DNA of 64,000 bases from Trametes villosa. Lineage: Eukaryota; Basidiomycota; Agaricomycetes; Polyporales; Polyporaceae. This document shows positions 21,779-34,600 of this stretch, one piece after another. The stretch is taken from assembly GCA_002964805.2 (NCBI GenBank), contig PUDQ02000132.1, positions 1 through 64,000 of the forward strand, given 5' to 3'. The notes beneath the pieces were generated by a model. The model saw only the letters and a program-made list of their open reading frames with translations, searched no databases and was not told the origin of the DNA. A program made the translations under genes and the position numbers. The stretch's first letter is position 1; every line of letters begins with the position of its first letter.

Positions 21779-23773
21779 GCCTGTGCGCACCCACTGCCCC
21801 CTCGGCTGGCCAGGACTCTCCGTTACCCGCTTCCCCATCCGAGTACCGCACCAGGCCCGCTGGGCACGCGCCCCTCACGCTTTCGGCATGCTCCTCCGTC
21901 GGGGCAGCGGCTGGGATGGACGGAGGGGCGCGCGTCCCCGCCTCGTCCCGCCGCCGTGGCCCGCCCCCCGCTTCTTCCCGTCGTCCGCTCACCGTTACTG
22001 TTCGTAATACCCCTGCGTACGTTCACGACTAGTACTATCTTCGCAATGACTGTCACATATCTCTCATCTCTGTCCTCTCTTGTACATCGATCTACGGCTG
22101 GTTCTCGTCCCCCCTCTCTTGTCTGCCCGACTGCGTCTGCGCTGCGGTGGAGTCGCTGTGCGTCATCGTGCCGTGCGAGGTGCGCGGTCCGCGTGTAGAG
22201 ATCCGGTGTTCCCTGTTTCGTCTGGATTGGAGGGAATTAGACTTTTTCGCAGATCGGGCGGCTCGCACGCTCGACGGCGGTGAGAACGGTCGAGGACGTT
22301 GTGTTCGTCCAATGACAGGCCTGAGGGCAGCTGGTTCCGCGTTGCGCGGGGGAACGTGAGCGTGCTGGGGCTTGTTCTGCTTCCACTACCACCCAACCAC
22401 TGCCTTCTCGGTCGGTTCGTGCTACAGTTGCGAACATATCCTGAAGCACAGGCAATGTGTTGTATTGCGAACGTGTGTGGGGGCACGTATGGTTTTCCGT
22501 CACCGCTCCGGGCTGTGCGTGGGTTTGGCAGGCAGGCGATGCGTTAGCCTGTCGTTGCGCACCGCGAACATCTTCGGTGAGTCCTCTAGAAGCTCAGCGA
22601 GTGTCTTCGCTGAGGACAGGACGCTCTCACAGACTCCACAGAAGGCTTCAATCCGCATTAGAAGAGTGCGTTAGGAGGGGCCCGGCTTATGCTGAGCTGC
22701 ACAGGCTCACGATGCGGTATCCTCCGAGCCCGCGACCAAGTCCAACGACGATGATCTCAGGCGGAGACATCGCGCACGCTTGAACTTCGTCCAGGAACCC
22801 ATGGCCCTACCGGTCGCTTCAGGTGATTCCTCGATAGGAATCGGCGCTATGCGTCGGTAGCACACTGCGCCTTGAGCTGTGTGCTCGCCCATGCCGATAC
22901 AAGTGCGTGAGTACACTGACTGCTGCCCCAGTTGCTCACGCCTCCTACAAATCTACAGATACCTGTAAAAGATTAAGACCTTCGCGCTCGCTGGCTGTGA
23001 CCTATTGCCCTCTGCCAGTGGCTTTCGAGTCCCCCATGCGCCAGCCCAAGTGCGCAACCGCGGACCAACGTGCACGGCATGCTTTTTCGCCTGGTCAATC
23101 ACGTCGTCCGGCTTAGACTGCTCGTGAACTGTACGACGGGCCGACGTCGGTACAGTTGCCCCTTCAGCTTGATGCCCTCTTCGCGTCAGTCCGCGCTTGC
23201 GCTTCTCAGGCGTTCGCTGCTAATTCTCGTCTGCGATGGAGTAGTGCAGGAGACCACCGCGCCCGTGGTGCCGGTGAGCCTTCACGCTTCTAGTCATTCC
23301 TACTCTTACATACTTCACACACTCCCAGGCGGCGCTGACTATGCACCTCCTAGTTGCACACCAGCTCTTTCCGCTACGCCCGTCCGTCTAAATCTGGCGA
23401 AGACACCTCGCTGGAGAAGTAAGTGCCAGCTAGTCGGGATTAGCGCCCCAACCACTCTAATACTGCGGAGCTGGATATTTCGTGATCGTATGGTATGCTC
23501 CGCATGCACTGCCTTTCGTCGGAGAGTAGCCGCGTTTACTACCAGCCAGAGACGGATTCTTGTCTCCGCGACCGCCGTCCAGTTGACAGCTCCGGGCCTG
23601 GGAAACCTTGGTGGCACAGCATACTGCGCCTTGCCCACGAGCGCCGCCTCCACACAGGCACGAGGACACCAGGGTGAGCCCCATATATACGGCTCTATGC
23701 TCTCTGTACGCGTATCTCCCTAATATCTCTCCTATTCCCCGTTAAAACAGGTCCACAGATCACCGAGTCCTCT
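21779..23773. other. About 2 kb without a supported gene; HET promoter at its end
   Basis: Begins with the rho1 3' region. Open frames up to 217 aa (23,070-23,723) lack family motifs and splice poorly. ATATATA at 23,683-23,689 lies about 85 bp before the ATG of the next HET gene and is its likely TATA box. Confidence 0.45.
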
Positions 23774-25959
23774 ATGGGCGCCCGTGCTTCTCGCGCTCTC
23801 TGTTTTTCTGCGGATCGCAGCGACAGGCATTCCAGGCCGCCTAGACCACCGAACATATGCCAGCACTGCTGGGACGGTCCCTACGCTGCACACCTGGGAT
23901 TCTTCGACGAGCCGATGGAGGAAGTCTACGACTACGTGGGAGGCCAGCTCGTCGGAGGATACCGGTACTGGCTCTCGTACATGCACCTGGCGGACAATTG
24001 GCGCCGGTGTGTCTGGTGCCGGTTCTTGTACGAGATGCCTACCGTGAAGGCGACCTGCGACTCCATATCCGAGCTTTGGCCGTATGGGTACGATAAGGAG
24101 TCGCAGATCGCGGTAGGAAGCGGCAGAGCAGCCGGCTCTCCCAAAGATACCCAGATGCTCATCGTCAGCGTCGACGGGGTCCTGGAGTTCCAGGGATATG
24201 TACATACCGCGGCAGGTCAGTGGCCGTTCCGGTGCTGTGATATCCGCGTTGACATAGACCAACAGCCAACCCCGCGGCCCAGTATATCGTCGCGCGAAGC
24301 CCCATCCTCAACGTGCGGTCTCCGCGCGCGTTCTCCCTTGTGCAGAAGTGCCTCGAGAACTGTGCGCATGGACATGAGCGCTGCATCAAGATATCCGAGT
24401 CCTCCGCCCCCCTCCCCACACGCGTAGTCGACTGCTCCGACCCTCAGAATCCGCGTCTCTGCCAGACCGGTCGCCTCCGCGGCAGATACTTGGCCCTCAG
24501 CTACGTGTGGGGGGAGGCCCAGCCCCACCAAACGACCTCGTACAACGTAGCCGCATACGAACGCGGCATCGACCTCGCGGTTCTGCCCGCGACCATCCGG
24601 GATGCGATCTACGTCACGCGCGCGCTCGGGTTCCGGTACCTCTGGGCGGATAGCTTGTGCATCATCCAAGATTCGGGCGAGGACCAGCGACATGAAATTG
24701 GCCGCATGCACCTCATTTATAGGCATGCGTACCTCACGATCATAGCCGCCAGTGCGCGGCGGGTCAGCGAGGGCTTCCTCCAGACTCGGCCGCCAGGGTC
24801 GCGCGACGTTCGCCTGCCATTTCTTGCTCCCCCTTCCTCCGGCGCTTCAGCACCCGTCGACGAAGACGACGCCGTGCCGGCCATGCGGCGCGAACTGGGC
24901 GCGGTGCGCGTCCGTCCGACATACACGAGCGCTGACGGGGCCATACCTAGCTATAGCCAGGCAACAGAGCCTATCAGCGCGCGGGGCTGGTGCTTGCAGG
25001 AATACCTGATGTCTCCGCGCGCGGTCATCTTCACGTCCGAGACGGTCCAGTTCCGGTGCCAGACGGAGACGCGAAACGTCGGCGACGCCTTCTACGACCC
25101 CGCGTCGGAGGCGCGGCTGCCCGACGTGCTCTTCCTCCCGAACCCGCCGCCTGTCGAGCGCGGGTCCGACCAGTGGCACGACGTGTACAGGAGGTGGTGC
25201 GCGGTCGTGGTCGACTACAGCCAGCGCGCGGTGGGGAAGCCGTCGGACAAGCTCGTTGCGTGCGGCGCGATCGCCGAGGCGTTCCAGCGCGTCCTGCGCA
25301 CGGACTACCTCGCCGGCCTATGGCGCGCCACGTTACTTCAAGACCTGCTCTGGCGGAGAGACTGGGACGCGTCCTCCGCCCGCCCGGCGGCGTACCGCGC
25401 GCCTTCGTGGTCGTGGGCAGCGTTCGACGGGAGAGTCTGGATGCTGGGGCGCAACTACCCGCGGGCGATCGCTCTCGCGGAGGTGGTCTATTGCGGGGTC
25501 GTGCTCAAGGATTGTGAACTCCGCTTTGGCGAGGTGACGGGTGGCTCGCTCGTCCTGCGCGCGACGGTGATCCGATGCACGCTCCGTATACGCCTCAGCG
25601 AGAACAGGCACGAGCTCTTGCTGCCCTCCATCCAGGTCACGCAGTCCAAGCGAGGAGCGGCTAGCGGCTTGGGCAGCGTAGTGCCCGTGCTCGATAGGGA
25701 GCTCACCGACGGCGGGTGGGCGTCCGTGGACAGCAAGGCCGACGCCGCGATCCGGGCTACATGGCTCGTCCCGCTGCTGCGGACGGACTTGGAGCGCCCT
25801 ACGAGGGTAGGAGGTCTCGTCGTCACACAGATGACATCTGGCCGTGAGGCAGAGGGGACAGGCAGGAGGGTCTTTCGTCGGGTTGGGATGTTCTACATCC
25901 GTGACTGGGACGCGCTGCGGGCGTACGGAGTACCCCCGGTCGAGATCGAGCTCGTATGA
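23774..25959 (+). CDS. HET-domain protein, 711 aa
   Basis: Exon 1 is 23774..24215 and exon 2 is 24266..25959, split by a 50-nt GT..AG intron at the family's site (phase 1). Exon 1 has N-I-C-Q-H-C-W-D-G-P (C-x2-C) and R-R-C-V-W-C (C-x2-C), then I-A-V-G-S-G and M-L-I-V-S-V-D-G. The HET domain (about 224-393) has L-S-Y-V-W-G-E-A-Q-P-H-Q-T-T, Y-L-W-A-D-S-L-C-I-I-Q-D-S and R-G-W-C-L-Q-E. P-S-W-S-W-A-A-F-D-G follows near residue 527. It heads a tandem pair with the 26.2-kb gene, 280 bp away. It is the parent type of the pseudogenes at 11.6-12.7 and 35.0-35.7 kb. The start is the first ATG after the TATA box. Looks intact. Confidence 0.88.
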
Positions 25960-26239
25960 GCGGGGTCCCCTTCCCGGCGGCGCTCGTTCTTGATACCGGC
26001 TGCAGAGCTCGTACCCTTCTTCCGATTTGCATCGCGAACGGAGCATGAAATGGCGCGTGGACGCGCGCGGTACCGTTATACGCCCGCGGGAACTCCCTGC
26101 GCGGAGCTGTTCGTGTTGTGCCACTGACAGATGAGGCGGTGTGGCTGCGCGCCTGTACTGGTACAAGAAGGCCCGGCGCTCGACGACAGCCTCTGTTACC
26201 CCCGCTCCTGCGTCGTGCACCTCCTCCACGCTCGATCCC

Positions 26240-28429
26240 ATGGATTCACGCGCCGGCGACAGGGACATCTTGCCGCCTAGGCCTTCTGCAGTCTGTGCCA
26301 CCTGCTGGAGAGGCCCCTTCGCCGCGCATCTTGGCATCTTTCATCTTCCCGTCTCTCTGAGGCATGTCCGCGGGGAAGAGTCGTGTTACGAGGGGGGCTA
26401 CACGTACTCCACCTCTAGATCGCGGGTGAAGTGTGCTGCTGCCGGTGGCTGCGCTTGGTGCAAGCTTCTACGGGTGCAAATCCTGGCGCGCGAGAGAAAC
26501 CAGCATTTCATCCACCGAGCGGAATTGCGATCGCCTGGGCAGGCGCGAGTGCGGGTTGGACTAAGAGAGGTGTACGGTACCCCAGCAGACACATTGGCAA
26601 TCGAAGTGCTATGGAACAACGCTTTCCTCTTCGAGGCCGTCGTGCAGACCTCCGCAGGTACGTTGGCCCCGGTACATGTAACACCTCCCTTGCTGACGGT
26701 GAGACAAATAGACGATCCCGCCGCGCCCTATGTCGTTGCTCGGCACCCTGTCCTTGACGTGGGCTCTCCGCGTGCACTCGACCTCGCGAAGATACTCGTT
26801 GAAGAATGCGTACACGGGCACGAGAAATGCGCTGCAATTGCGCCACCGGCAGATGTTCGCCTTCCCACCCGCCTCGTCGACTGCGGCGACCCGGTTCGTC
26901 CTCGACTCGTCTTTACAGAGGGCACGCGGGGCCGCTACTTAGCCCTCAGCTACGTCTGGGGCGAGCCACAGCCTCACCGGACCACCACGTCCAACATCTC
27001 CACCCACACCCACGGAATCGACGCCGCCCTCCTCCCACAGAGTATTCGCGATGCCATCTGCGTTACTCACGCTCTAGGGCTCCGGTATCTTTGGGTAGAC
27101 AGTCTGTGCATTGTCCAAGACAGCGACGAAGACAAAGTACACGAGATTGGGTACATGCACCTGATCTACCGCTATGCGTACTTGACTATCATCGCCGCCT
27201 GCGCCCGGACGGTCGGCGAGGGCTTCCTGCAGAAACGCCCGGAAGAGGCAGTCATCCGCGTAGCTCTTCCCTTCCGGTGTCCTCAACGTCGTCCAGCCGA
27301 TGGGAGTCTTGCCCTGTTGCAGGTTGGCGAAGTGCTGGTTTCGCTTACCGAAGTCAGCTCAGGGCCTGTACGCACCGGCGAGCCTGTCGATGGGCGTGGG
27401 TGGTGTCTGCAAGAGTTCGCCATGTCTCCTCGGAAGCTGATCTTCACGTCGAAAACACTCCTGTATCGGTGCCAGAAGGTGTCGCGACATATCGGCAACT
27501 CCTTCCACAACCATATGGGCCGAAACTCGCCGCTTCCAAACATCCTCTTTCGCTCACCTCCCCCGCGTGTACCACAAGAATCGAAGGAATGGTCTTCCGT
27601 ACACACCGTTTGGTGTGAGCTCGTGGCTGAGTACACCGGCCGCACGCTCGGCCGATCTCTAGACAAACTCGTAGCGTGTGGCGCTTTGGCGGAGGCTTTT
27701 CACTCTGTTCTGCGAACGGATTATCTGGCAGGACTCTGGCGCCGAACCCTCCTGGGCGACTTGCTGTGGTACAGGTCCGACGACGGACTACGTCGCTCAT
27801 CGGAGTTCCGAGCACCTTCTTGGTCTTGGGCCGCCATAGACGGGGAGGTTTCGATGCATTGGCTGACATTTCCGCGGCCGGAAGCGACAGCAATGGCGGA
27901 CGTCGTCCGGTGTGACATTGTCCTCAAGAACGCGGAGCTACCATTCGGCGAAGTGACGGGCGGGTCCTTGGTCCTGCGCGCCGCTTTGATACGGTGCGAG
28001 GCCCGCATCCGCGGCGCCGAGCAGTGGGGCGATGACATCCTCCTGCCGTCCGGGTGGTGTAAACGATACTCAGGAGACAGTGCCAGTGCATCAGCAAACG
28101 AAAGCCAATACGCCTCGCAGGATGTAAGGCCTCCCGGGTGGTTCCAGCTCGACCGGTACACCGATGCTCAAGACGAGGCGGCCACGGCGCGCGAGTGCTA
28201 CCTCGTTCCGCTCATACGACGGGTTCCATCGCAGCCGGACGATCGGCGGGCCTCTGACGCGCAGGGCATCATCGTGTCACCCATCGAAGCTCACCCCTCC
28301 AGCTCGGGCATCGCGAACATTGGCACGCGAGTGTATCGCCGGATCGGTGCCTTCCGTGCGGATTCTTGGGATACGGTGTGGCAGGCAGACTACGAGTCTC
28401 TCACTTCCGAGGAGATCGAAATAATATGA
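26240..28429 (+). CDS. HET-domain protein, 711 aa, tandem paralog
   Basis: Open from 26,141 to 28,429, but the first ATG in a family-like context is 26,240 (M-D-S-R-A-G-D-R-D). The family intron lies at 26658..26711 (GTACGT..TAG, 54 nt, CTGAC branch site). It is a multiple of three and has no stop, so retention would leave the frame open. Exon 1 has A-V-C-A-T-C-W (C-x2-C) and G-G-C-A-W-C-K (C-x2-C). HET motifs are L-S-Y-V-W-G-E-P-Q-P-H near residue 217, Y-L-W-V-D-S-L-C-I-V-Q-D-S near 265 and R-G-W-C-L-Q-E near 368. P-S-W-S-W-A-A-I-D-G comes near 506. The C-terminus carries an extra Ser/Asp-rich insert (about 600-640) absent from the shorter paralogs. Likely function is non-self recognition or cell-death regulation, as for other HET proteins. 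Confidence 0.88.
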   Translation: MDSRAGDRDILPPRPSAVCATCWRGPFAAHLGIFHLPVSLRHVRGEESCYEGGYTYSTSRSRVKCAAAGGCAWCKLLRVQILARERNQHFIHRAELRSPGQARVRVGLREVYGTPADTLAIEVLWNNAFLFEAVVQTSAGTLAPVHVTPPLLTVRQIDDPAAPYVVARHPVLDVGSPRALDLAKILVEECVHGHEKCAAIAPPADVRLPTRLVDCGDPVRPRLVFTEGTRGRYLALSYVWGEPQPHRTTTSNISTHTHGIDAALLPQSIRDAICVTHALGLRYLWVDSLCIVQDSDEDKVHEIGYMHLIYRYAYLTIIAACARTVGEGFLQKRPEEAVIRVALPFRCPQRRPADGSLALLQVGEVLVSLTEVSSGPVRTGEPVDGRGWCLQEFAMSPRKLIFTSKTLLYRCQKVSRHIGNSFHNHMGRNSPLPNILFRSPPPRVPQESKEWSSVHTVWCELVAEYTGRTLGRSLDKLVACGALAEAFHSVLRTDYLAGLWRRTLLGDLLWYRSDDGLRRSSEFRAPSWSWAAIDGEVSMHWLTFPRPEATAMADVVRCDIVLKNAELPFGEVTGGSLVLRAALIRCEARIRGAEQWGDDILLPSGWCKRYSGDSASASANESQYASQDVRPPGWFQLDRYTDAQDEAATARECYLVPLIRRVPSQPDDRRASDAQGIIVSPIEAHPSSSGIANIGTRVYRRIGAFRADSWDTVWQADYESLTSEEIEII

Positions 28430-29569
28430 CTGCACTCCTCTCAACGGCTCATGGTATGTGTCAAGCCGCTTTGTATGTATTCTCCACTGAGCCGCGTATG
28501 ATTCCTGGTCTGTTCTAGGACGCGCGTGTGGTATATTCACTTCAAAGGTCACGCGGCGCTGATGCACGCACTTCCCGCACATATTCCTTGCACTATCTCC
28601 TCCTAAATACGGCACATTCGAACGACTGGCATCGGTATGTCCAGGGTTCACGAGATATCGACGCTCCATGCGCGAGATACGTGCGCTCGCGAGTGCACGC
28701 AGCCGCGTCTCGAGTGTACGAAGGAACACTGCACCTAGTGGCCTGTACCTGTGTACTTCTAGAGGCGGAAACACGGTGGGCGCTGAGTCGGAGGAAGCAG
28801 CGGTTGCAGAACAAGCGCGAAGTGGTGCGAGTAAGTGGGGGGATGCGAGCGCTCTACAATATACATCTCAACGTCAGGGAGCGCGAGAGCCAATCCATGC
28901 AGTCAGGGTACTTACGCGCGAATGGGGAGTCTGACTTGATGGTGAATGTGAGGCGCGCGTGGGCGACAAGTTGTGCTTGTTCCGCAACTATCACCGGTCA
29001 GGTCCTCGAACCACTGGGCCTTCTCGCCGCAACCGACTCAGGCGGATTGGGACTCACTTCTCAGGCTTTTGTCTTCGCTGGGTCTTTGCTGACATGATAA
29101 CATCTTGGATCCTCGCTGCGTGGCACAAAACGCGGGCCGTTGTTTGCGGCGACCTACCTAGAGTGCCTACTTCTGAGTCCCGCCGATGACCCATTGCTTT
29201 GCTTGCATACGGCTCGTAGCTCTCAGTACCCCTCCATTACGCTTCATTACCTCGCCTGCTCATAAGTAGATACACCCTGCACTCAGCGCGGTAAAGGCGT
29301 GTGGATCATATCTGAGTCCCGGGCCGGCGGCCGGGCCCCTAGTAGATCTTTGGCCAGGTCCACACCACGCCCTCTCCTCGTTTCCTGGCGTCTTCGCACG
29401 GGCCCATCGTACCACTGCTTTTCTACGGTAGGTTTTCTGGTTCTGTGTTCACGACGAAATTCGGCCAAATTGTGCTCGGACGCCCCCTCCACCCAAAGTT
29501 CAATCCCTTTCGCCGCCCCTTCCACTCCCGCCTCCGCTGCCCGGTCCGACCCCGCTGCGGTACTTTCTC
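28430..29569 (+). promoter_or_regulatory. HET D upstream region
   Basis: 28,970-29,215 aligns with the conserved upstream blocks of HET A, C and E. At the position where those have a TATA element, this copy reads GATCATATC (29,304-29,312), so the TATA has decayed. A 189-codon open frame (28,528-29,097) spans sequence that is noncoding in the other copies. Confidence 0.55.
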
Positions 29570-31666
29570 ATGGACTCCAGTCCCGATCCAGCACTCTCTC
29601 CCTCTGGTTGTCCTGCGACCGAGGACGCGCTGCCGCCTAGGCCTCCCTCTGTTTGCCAGAGCTGCTGGACGGGTCCCATCGCGGCGTACAGCCGACTGCT
29701 ATACCGCTACGCTTCGACGCCGGGTGACGAAGACCCGGACATTCCCCAACAAGATTGGTCGTACTCCACGTCACCGAAGAAGCTAAAGGAAAGTGCCGCC
29801 ACGGGCTGCGTGCTGTGCGTCGCCCTCTGCCAGAAGCGCTTTTCGCCCGTCAGGGAGACGACAGATCAGGCTTCAAGCTGGGAACGCCCGATCACAGTAA
29901 CACTCTCCCTCTTTGCATCCCGCCCCCCAGGCACGCTACAGATTGAACCGACACTCGATATAGATGTTGACAGCAGCGGCTGGCCGTCTGAGTGGGCTCT
30001 GCAAACCCCCGCAGGTGTGTTTGTTTCACTCACACATAATGGCCGGGCATGTTGAACTGACTCTCCCGTTGTTCGTGAAGATGATCCAGCCGCGCCTTAC
30101 GTCCGAGCGCGGACTCCTGTCCTAGACGTCCGGTCTTCACGCGCGTTTTCGCTCGCGAAAGCGCGCATTCGCGAGTGCGCCAGGGACCACGCGATATGCT
30201 CTAAGATCTCGCCATTCCCCAATGCCACGGGGCGCCTTCCTACGCGCGTTGTCGACTGCACCGACCCCGCACATCCACGCCTGGTGTCAACCGAAGGAAA
30301 GATCGGCACGTATGTCGCGCTGAGCTATGTCTGGGGCGAAGCACAACCACATCAGACCACCACAGCCAACATCGCCACCAGGTACTCGGCTGGGATGGAC
30401 GCCACGCTCCTCCCTCCAACTATCCGCCACGCGATTCACTCCTCGCGCGCGCTCGGCTTCAAATATCTCTGGGTGGATAGTCTGTGTATTGTTCAAGACT
30501 CGAGCGAGGACAAGATACACGAGGTCGGGCGCATGCACCTCGTGTATCGGTACGCGTTCGTGACAATCGACGCCGCTAGCGCAAGTCGGGTCGGCAAGGG
30601 CTTCCTCCAGGAGCGGCCGGAACCTCCTGGTATTACTCTTCCGTTCATCTGCCCTCCAGATCCTACACGTCAAGGTTGTCAGCGATTGATCGGGAGCGTT
30701 CGCCTCGCCGCACAGAAGTCGAGGATGTGCGAGCCCGATTATACCACTGGCATGCGCGGCTGGTGTCTACAGGAATACTTGATGTCCCCGAGATCGCTCA
30801 TCTTCACAACGGACACGGTATGGTTCAGATGCCAAACCGCCTGCACCAACGTCCTCGGCACGATGTACTACATCCTCAGCGGCACCCTAGGCCCGGGGGA
30901 CAATCGGCGGCTGCCCGTCACACTCTTCCACCCGGATCCACCTCTCGCAAAGCACGGCTCGGACGCATGGCGTGAGCTACACCATGCGTGGTGGAGGATC
31001 GTTGAAGACTACACCCAGCGCGCTCTCAGCGAGCCGTCGGACAAGCTCGTCGCCTGCGGCGCGGTCGCGGCGGTGTTCCACTGTGGGCTGCGCTCGGACT
31101 ATCTCGCGGGCTTGTGGCGCGGGCCTGCACTCCTTCTGGACTTGCTCTGGCAGAACGCCTCCATCAACCCCTTGTTTACAGTTCGCCCGAAGACCTACCG
31201 TGCGCCGTCGTGGTCATGGGCCGCTGTCGATGGGCAGGTCACGGCGAACTTAGTGCTAAACATCGTGTCGCCCACCACCGTTGCGGAAGTGCTCGACTGC
31301 GGAGTCGAACTCAAGGATCCAGAGCTCCCGTTTGGCCAGGTAGCGAGCGGGTTCGTCGTCCTGCGAGCAGCGCTGGTACGGTGTACACCGCGGCGGTACG
31401 ACGCCCTGCGACTCGACACCAGGTTGGATGAAGATGCTGCTCGGAGCGGCCGTGCGTGGCTTATCCCCATCTTGACGTTCGACAAACGCTCTTGGTTGGG
31501 GACAATCTCTGGTGTAGTTGGCCTTGTCGTGATGATCGCCGGACGGGATAAGACAGGATCTCAGGACGGACACAGCAAGGTCTACAGGCGGATTGGAGTG
31601 TTTTCCGAGGACTCCCCACGGGATGCTTGGCAGCTGAAGCCCCTTGTCAAGATCACCCTCGTATGA
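29570..31666 (+). CDS. HET-domain protein D, 676 aa
   Basis: Exons 29570..30014 and 30081..31666; the intron has GTGTGT and an AAG acceptor. Same length as copy C and very similar along its length. The N-terminal domain has C29-x2-C32 and C80-x2-C83. The HET domain (about 227-381) has L-S-Y-V-W-G-E-A-Q-P-H, Y-L-W-V-D-S-L-C-I-V-Q-D-S and R-G-W-C-L-Q-E. P-S-W-S-W-A-A-V-D-G lies near residue 522. Between that motif and E-L-P-F-G it differs from copy C in a patch of about 14 residues, while the flanks are almost identical. It is the mirror partner of copy C in the inverted arms. Its TATA box has decayed, so expression may differ from copy C. Looks intact. Confidence 0.88.
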
Positions 31667-34600
31667 GCTCAGTACATCTGCATTGTATTCAATTTTAAAC
31701 CTCGACCGCCGATGAAAGATTACGCGCAGTGAGCAGCTTGATGCATAGCATATATATTTGGGTGCGAGGCAAGATGCCGGGTCAACAAGGAAAACTCTAG
31801 CACCTCGTCATCAGAACATCTCGCTGTCTTTGTGCCAACGCGAGCGCATGCAGGCGATGCTGATGTGCTGGTGCGCTGCGCAAGAACTGAGACCTCGTCA
31901 GAACCCGCGTACCGAACGACCCGCGCACGGAGCGTTCTCCACGCGCGTCGATACAGCCGAGCCGCTGTCGCCGTGCTTGCGACGGACGGATGAGGCCCTA
32001 ACCTTTTCATCCGCACCCAAATGAGAGACGGGTGAGCCTTGCGGGCAGCGCCCCGTGCGCTCGTGTGTGCATAGGCGGAGAGTGAGACTGCGTCACCGCC
32101 GGCTGCATGCTCGCGGGTGATGTGAGGGCGATACGCTGATGACGTGCGCGCTCCTCCGCTGGGCATAGGAGCGGTGAGCTCCAGGACTTCGCGCAAACGC
32201 TTGCGGCACTCACCCATCCCGTCTCGGGCTCGCGGTCCGGGTTGTTTCGACTACGCCGATGTATACCGAATGCAAGTCCGCAACGGTGCACCTGGCCCGC
32301 TGGGCGCGCTGACCATGTGTCACCAGCAGACAGAGGAGAAGTGGGCGCGTAGAGGGCGCGGCGCGTGCTTCTGTATGGTCGCGTGTGCTCCGGGCGCAGC
32401 ACGGGGCGGCCCCAGCTCGTCCGGGCGCATGGCGGTGTTGCGCGATGCCTGGCCCGGCCGCGAGCGCGCGGTGAGAGGGTCCCCGCCGTACTCCTCGTCC
32501 TCGTCCACGTCCGCTCCCGCAGCCGTGCGCCATTGCCAGAGGGCCCCGCGCGTCTCACACGAGAGACGTGCGCCAAGGGCGCAGACGCAGGGTCCGTGGA
32601 GGCCGGCGAGCCCGGTAAGAACCTCGGCCCCGCCCGGCAGGTCGTGTTTTAGCTAGACACGGTTGTGCGCAGCTGGATTCGATTGGTCGGGAGAGGGCGC
32701 AGGGCTGCTAGAACCAGACGACGGGGGTTGTAGAGCCGGGAAGTACCACATGAAGCCGCAGCGAGGCTGTACGTGCTAGGCAGCGTGTGTAGAGGGGGAG
32801 AGGGCACTGTGTGTAGCGAGGGCGTGGAAGACCAGGGACGTAGACATGCTGCTAGGGAAAAGCAGGCCAGGTATGACGCTCGCTTGGGAGATTGTACAGC
32901 CGGTATGGGAAATGGGGTCGCACTGGGCCAACGCAGGCCAGGAAACGCCTTGCTCCTCCGTGAGTAATACTCTGTCACCCGACTGTAGGGCGCGGCAATG
33001 ACAAAGGAGCCCGGGCCCGTGACTACCCCAGTGAAGTGTCAGTGAGAATATATTCACGAAACGTCCTGCACCACGTACCCCTAGGTCATCTTACGAGTGT
33101 TAGCTACTGCAGGAAAGTGTGCGCAATACTTCGGTGAAGCCGAATCCGTGTCAGCGCGGTACGATAGGATTGGGTTGAGGTGCCGGTGTGAACTCGTACG
33201 ATGGGATACTGCCGTCTCGTGCGGAAGTTCAGTGCTCGATGCACTCCTCTTAGTAGACTGGTGTTGGTATCTGAGCAAAAGCTATAGCAGGTAATGAGGA
33301 CTGAATGGACCAGGTCGGGACGAGCATCGCTGACCGTCTTTGGGACAATGTCTGGGACGACGGGGATGCGCAATTCTTGTCTCCAGGCCTAGCACGCTTC
33401 GGAAGCGAGCGCACAGAGAGCACGGCTTCCGGAAGCTTGACTCGGACCCACGCTCGTAGTCGTCACTCTATCCGTGCGCTGCAGGCGGTCCGCGCGTGCT
33501 CCAAGAAAGACTGTAAGCTATGTACGACCTTGGGATGAGCTCGAGGTTGGTGGATTGTTGAGAGCCTAGGCAACCCCGGGTGCTGGAAAGCGGTTAAAAG
33601 GTAAAGCGGCGGGAGACTTCTAGGATTCATTGATATTCTATCCTTGAACAAGCTCCAGTTATAGACCAGCTGGTAGAGAAAGCGTTGCAAGAAGAGAGCA
33701 GATTAAGGAGGGTTGGAGCTCGAGGAGAGACGAGCTTGCAAGTTTAATTAAAGCGCCGATTTGCGCGAGTGAGTGACGTCATCCGCGCACTGGCGCGCGC
33801 TCTGCCTGCTCTGCTCTTCCACCACGATCAACTCGTAGGCCCGTCTTACAGCTGCAACCGCCGTCGCGTTCAGAGAGACTGCAGGCACACACACCGTTTG
33901 ATGTGGGCAGCTGGCGACAGCTCCAGCCAGGGCAGGTCAACTTGAACAGTCATCGTGCACTGCGAATATCCTCCGTACGCGTACGTCCTACTCATCCTCC
34001 CGCTCCGAACTCTAATGTACGCCCTTGAGGACAGGTCAGCTTAATAGACTGCACAGAGCACAACCTTGGCGCGGAAAGAGCGTGCCATTCAAGGCCCAGG
34101 CCTTTACAGCTGATGGGGGACGGGCGGGCTCGCATGCATCATGACGCGCTGTGGGATGCTCATCTCAGCGGCTACCGACTAGGAAACGTTCGCGGTTCAA
34201 CGCAAAACTGTGCAAGATAATATCCGAGTCGCGAATGCGAAGGAAGCCGTCGTAGGCGTCAACGCCGACCGTACGCGTGATTCACTCGACGCACCCACCT
34301 CGGACGCATCGGACGGGGCGACGTGTATCAAGAGCCTGACGTGCGTATAGGTCTCCGATCTCCCCCCTTACCTTAGTAGACGGCTGTAGAGCACTACTTG
34401 TAGATACAATATAACTATTGGAACTCAAAAAAAAGACGTGCGTATAGGTGCGTGAATGCGGTAGCTGCTGTCCCGGGTCCTCATGCTTCTCGGAGTTGTG
34501 CACACTCACAGAGGACCCCGCGGTGCCGCGGAGTGCCAGCGTCCGAGCCGCGCAAGGAGGAACCATCGAGTTCGGAGCCTCGCGTTCGCTAGCTCGAGCC

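Noticed and set aside
26141..26239. Upstream extension of the 26.2-kb HET gene
   Set aside because: The codon at 26,141 is GTG. The ATG at 26,240 gives the family's M-D-S-type start.
28528..29097. 189-codon frame before HET D
   Set aside because: Overlaps the conserved upstream block, which is noncoding and frame-broken in the three other copies.
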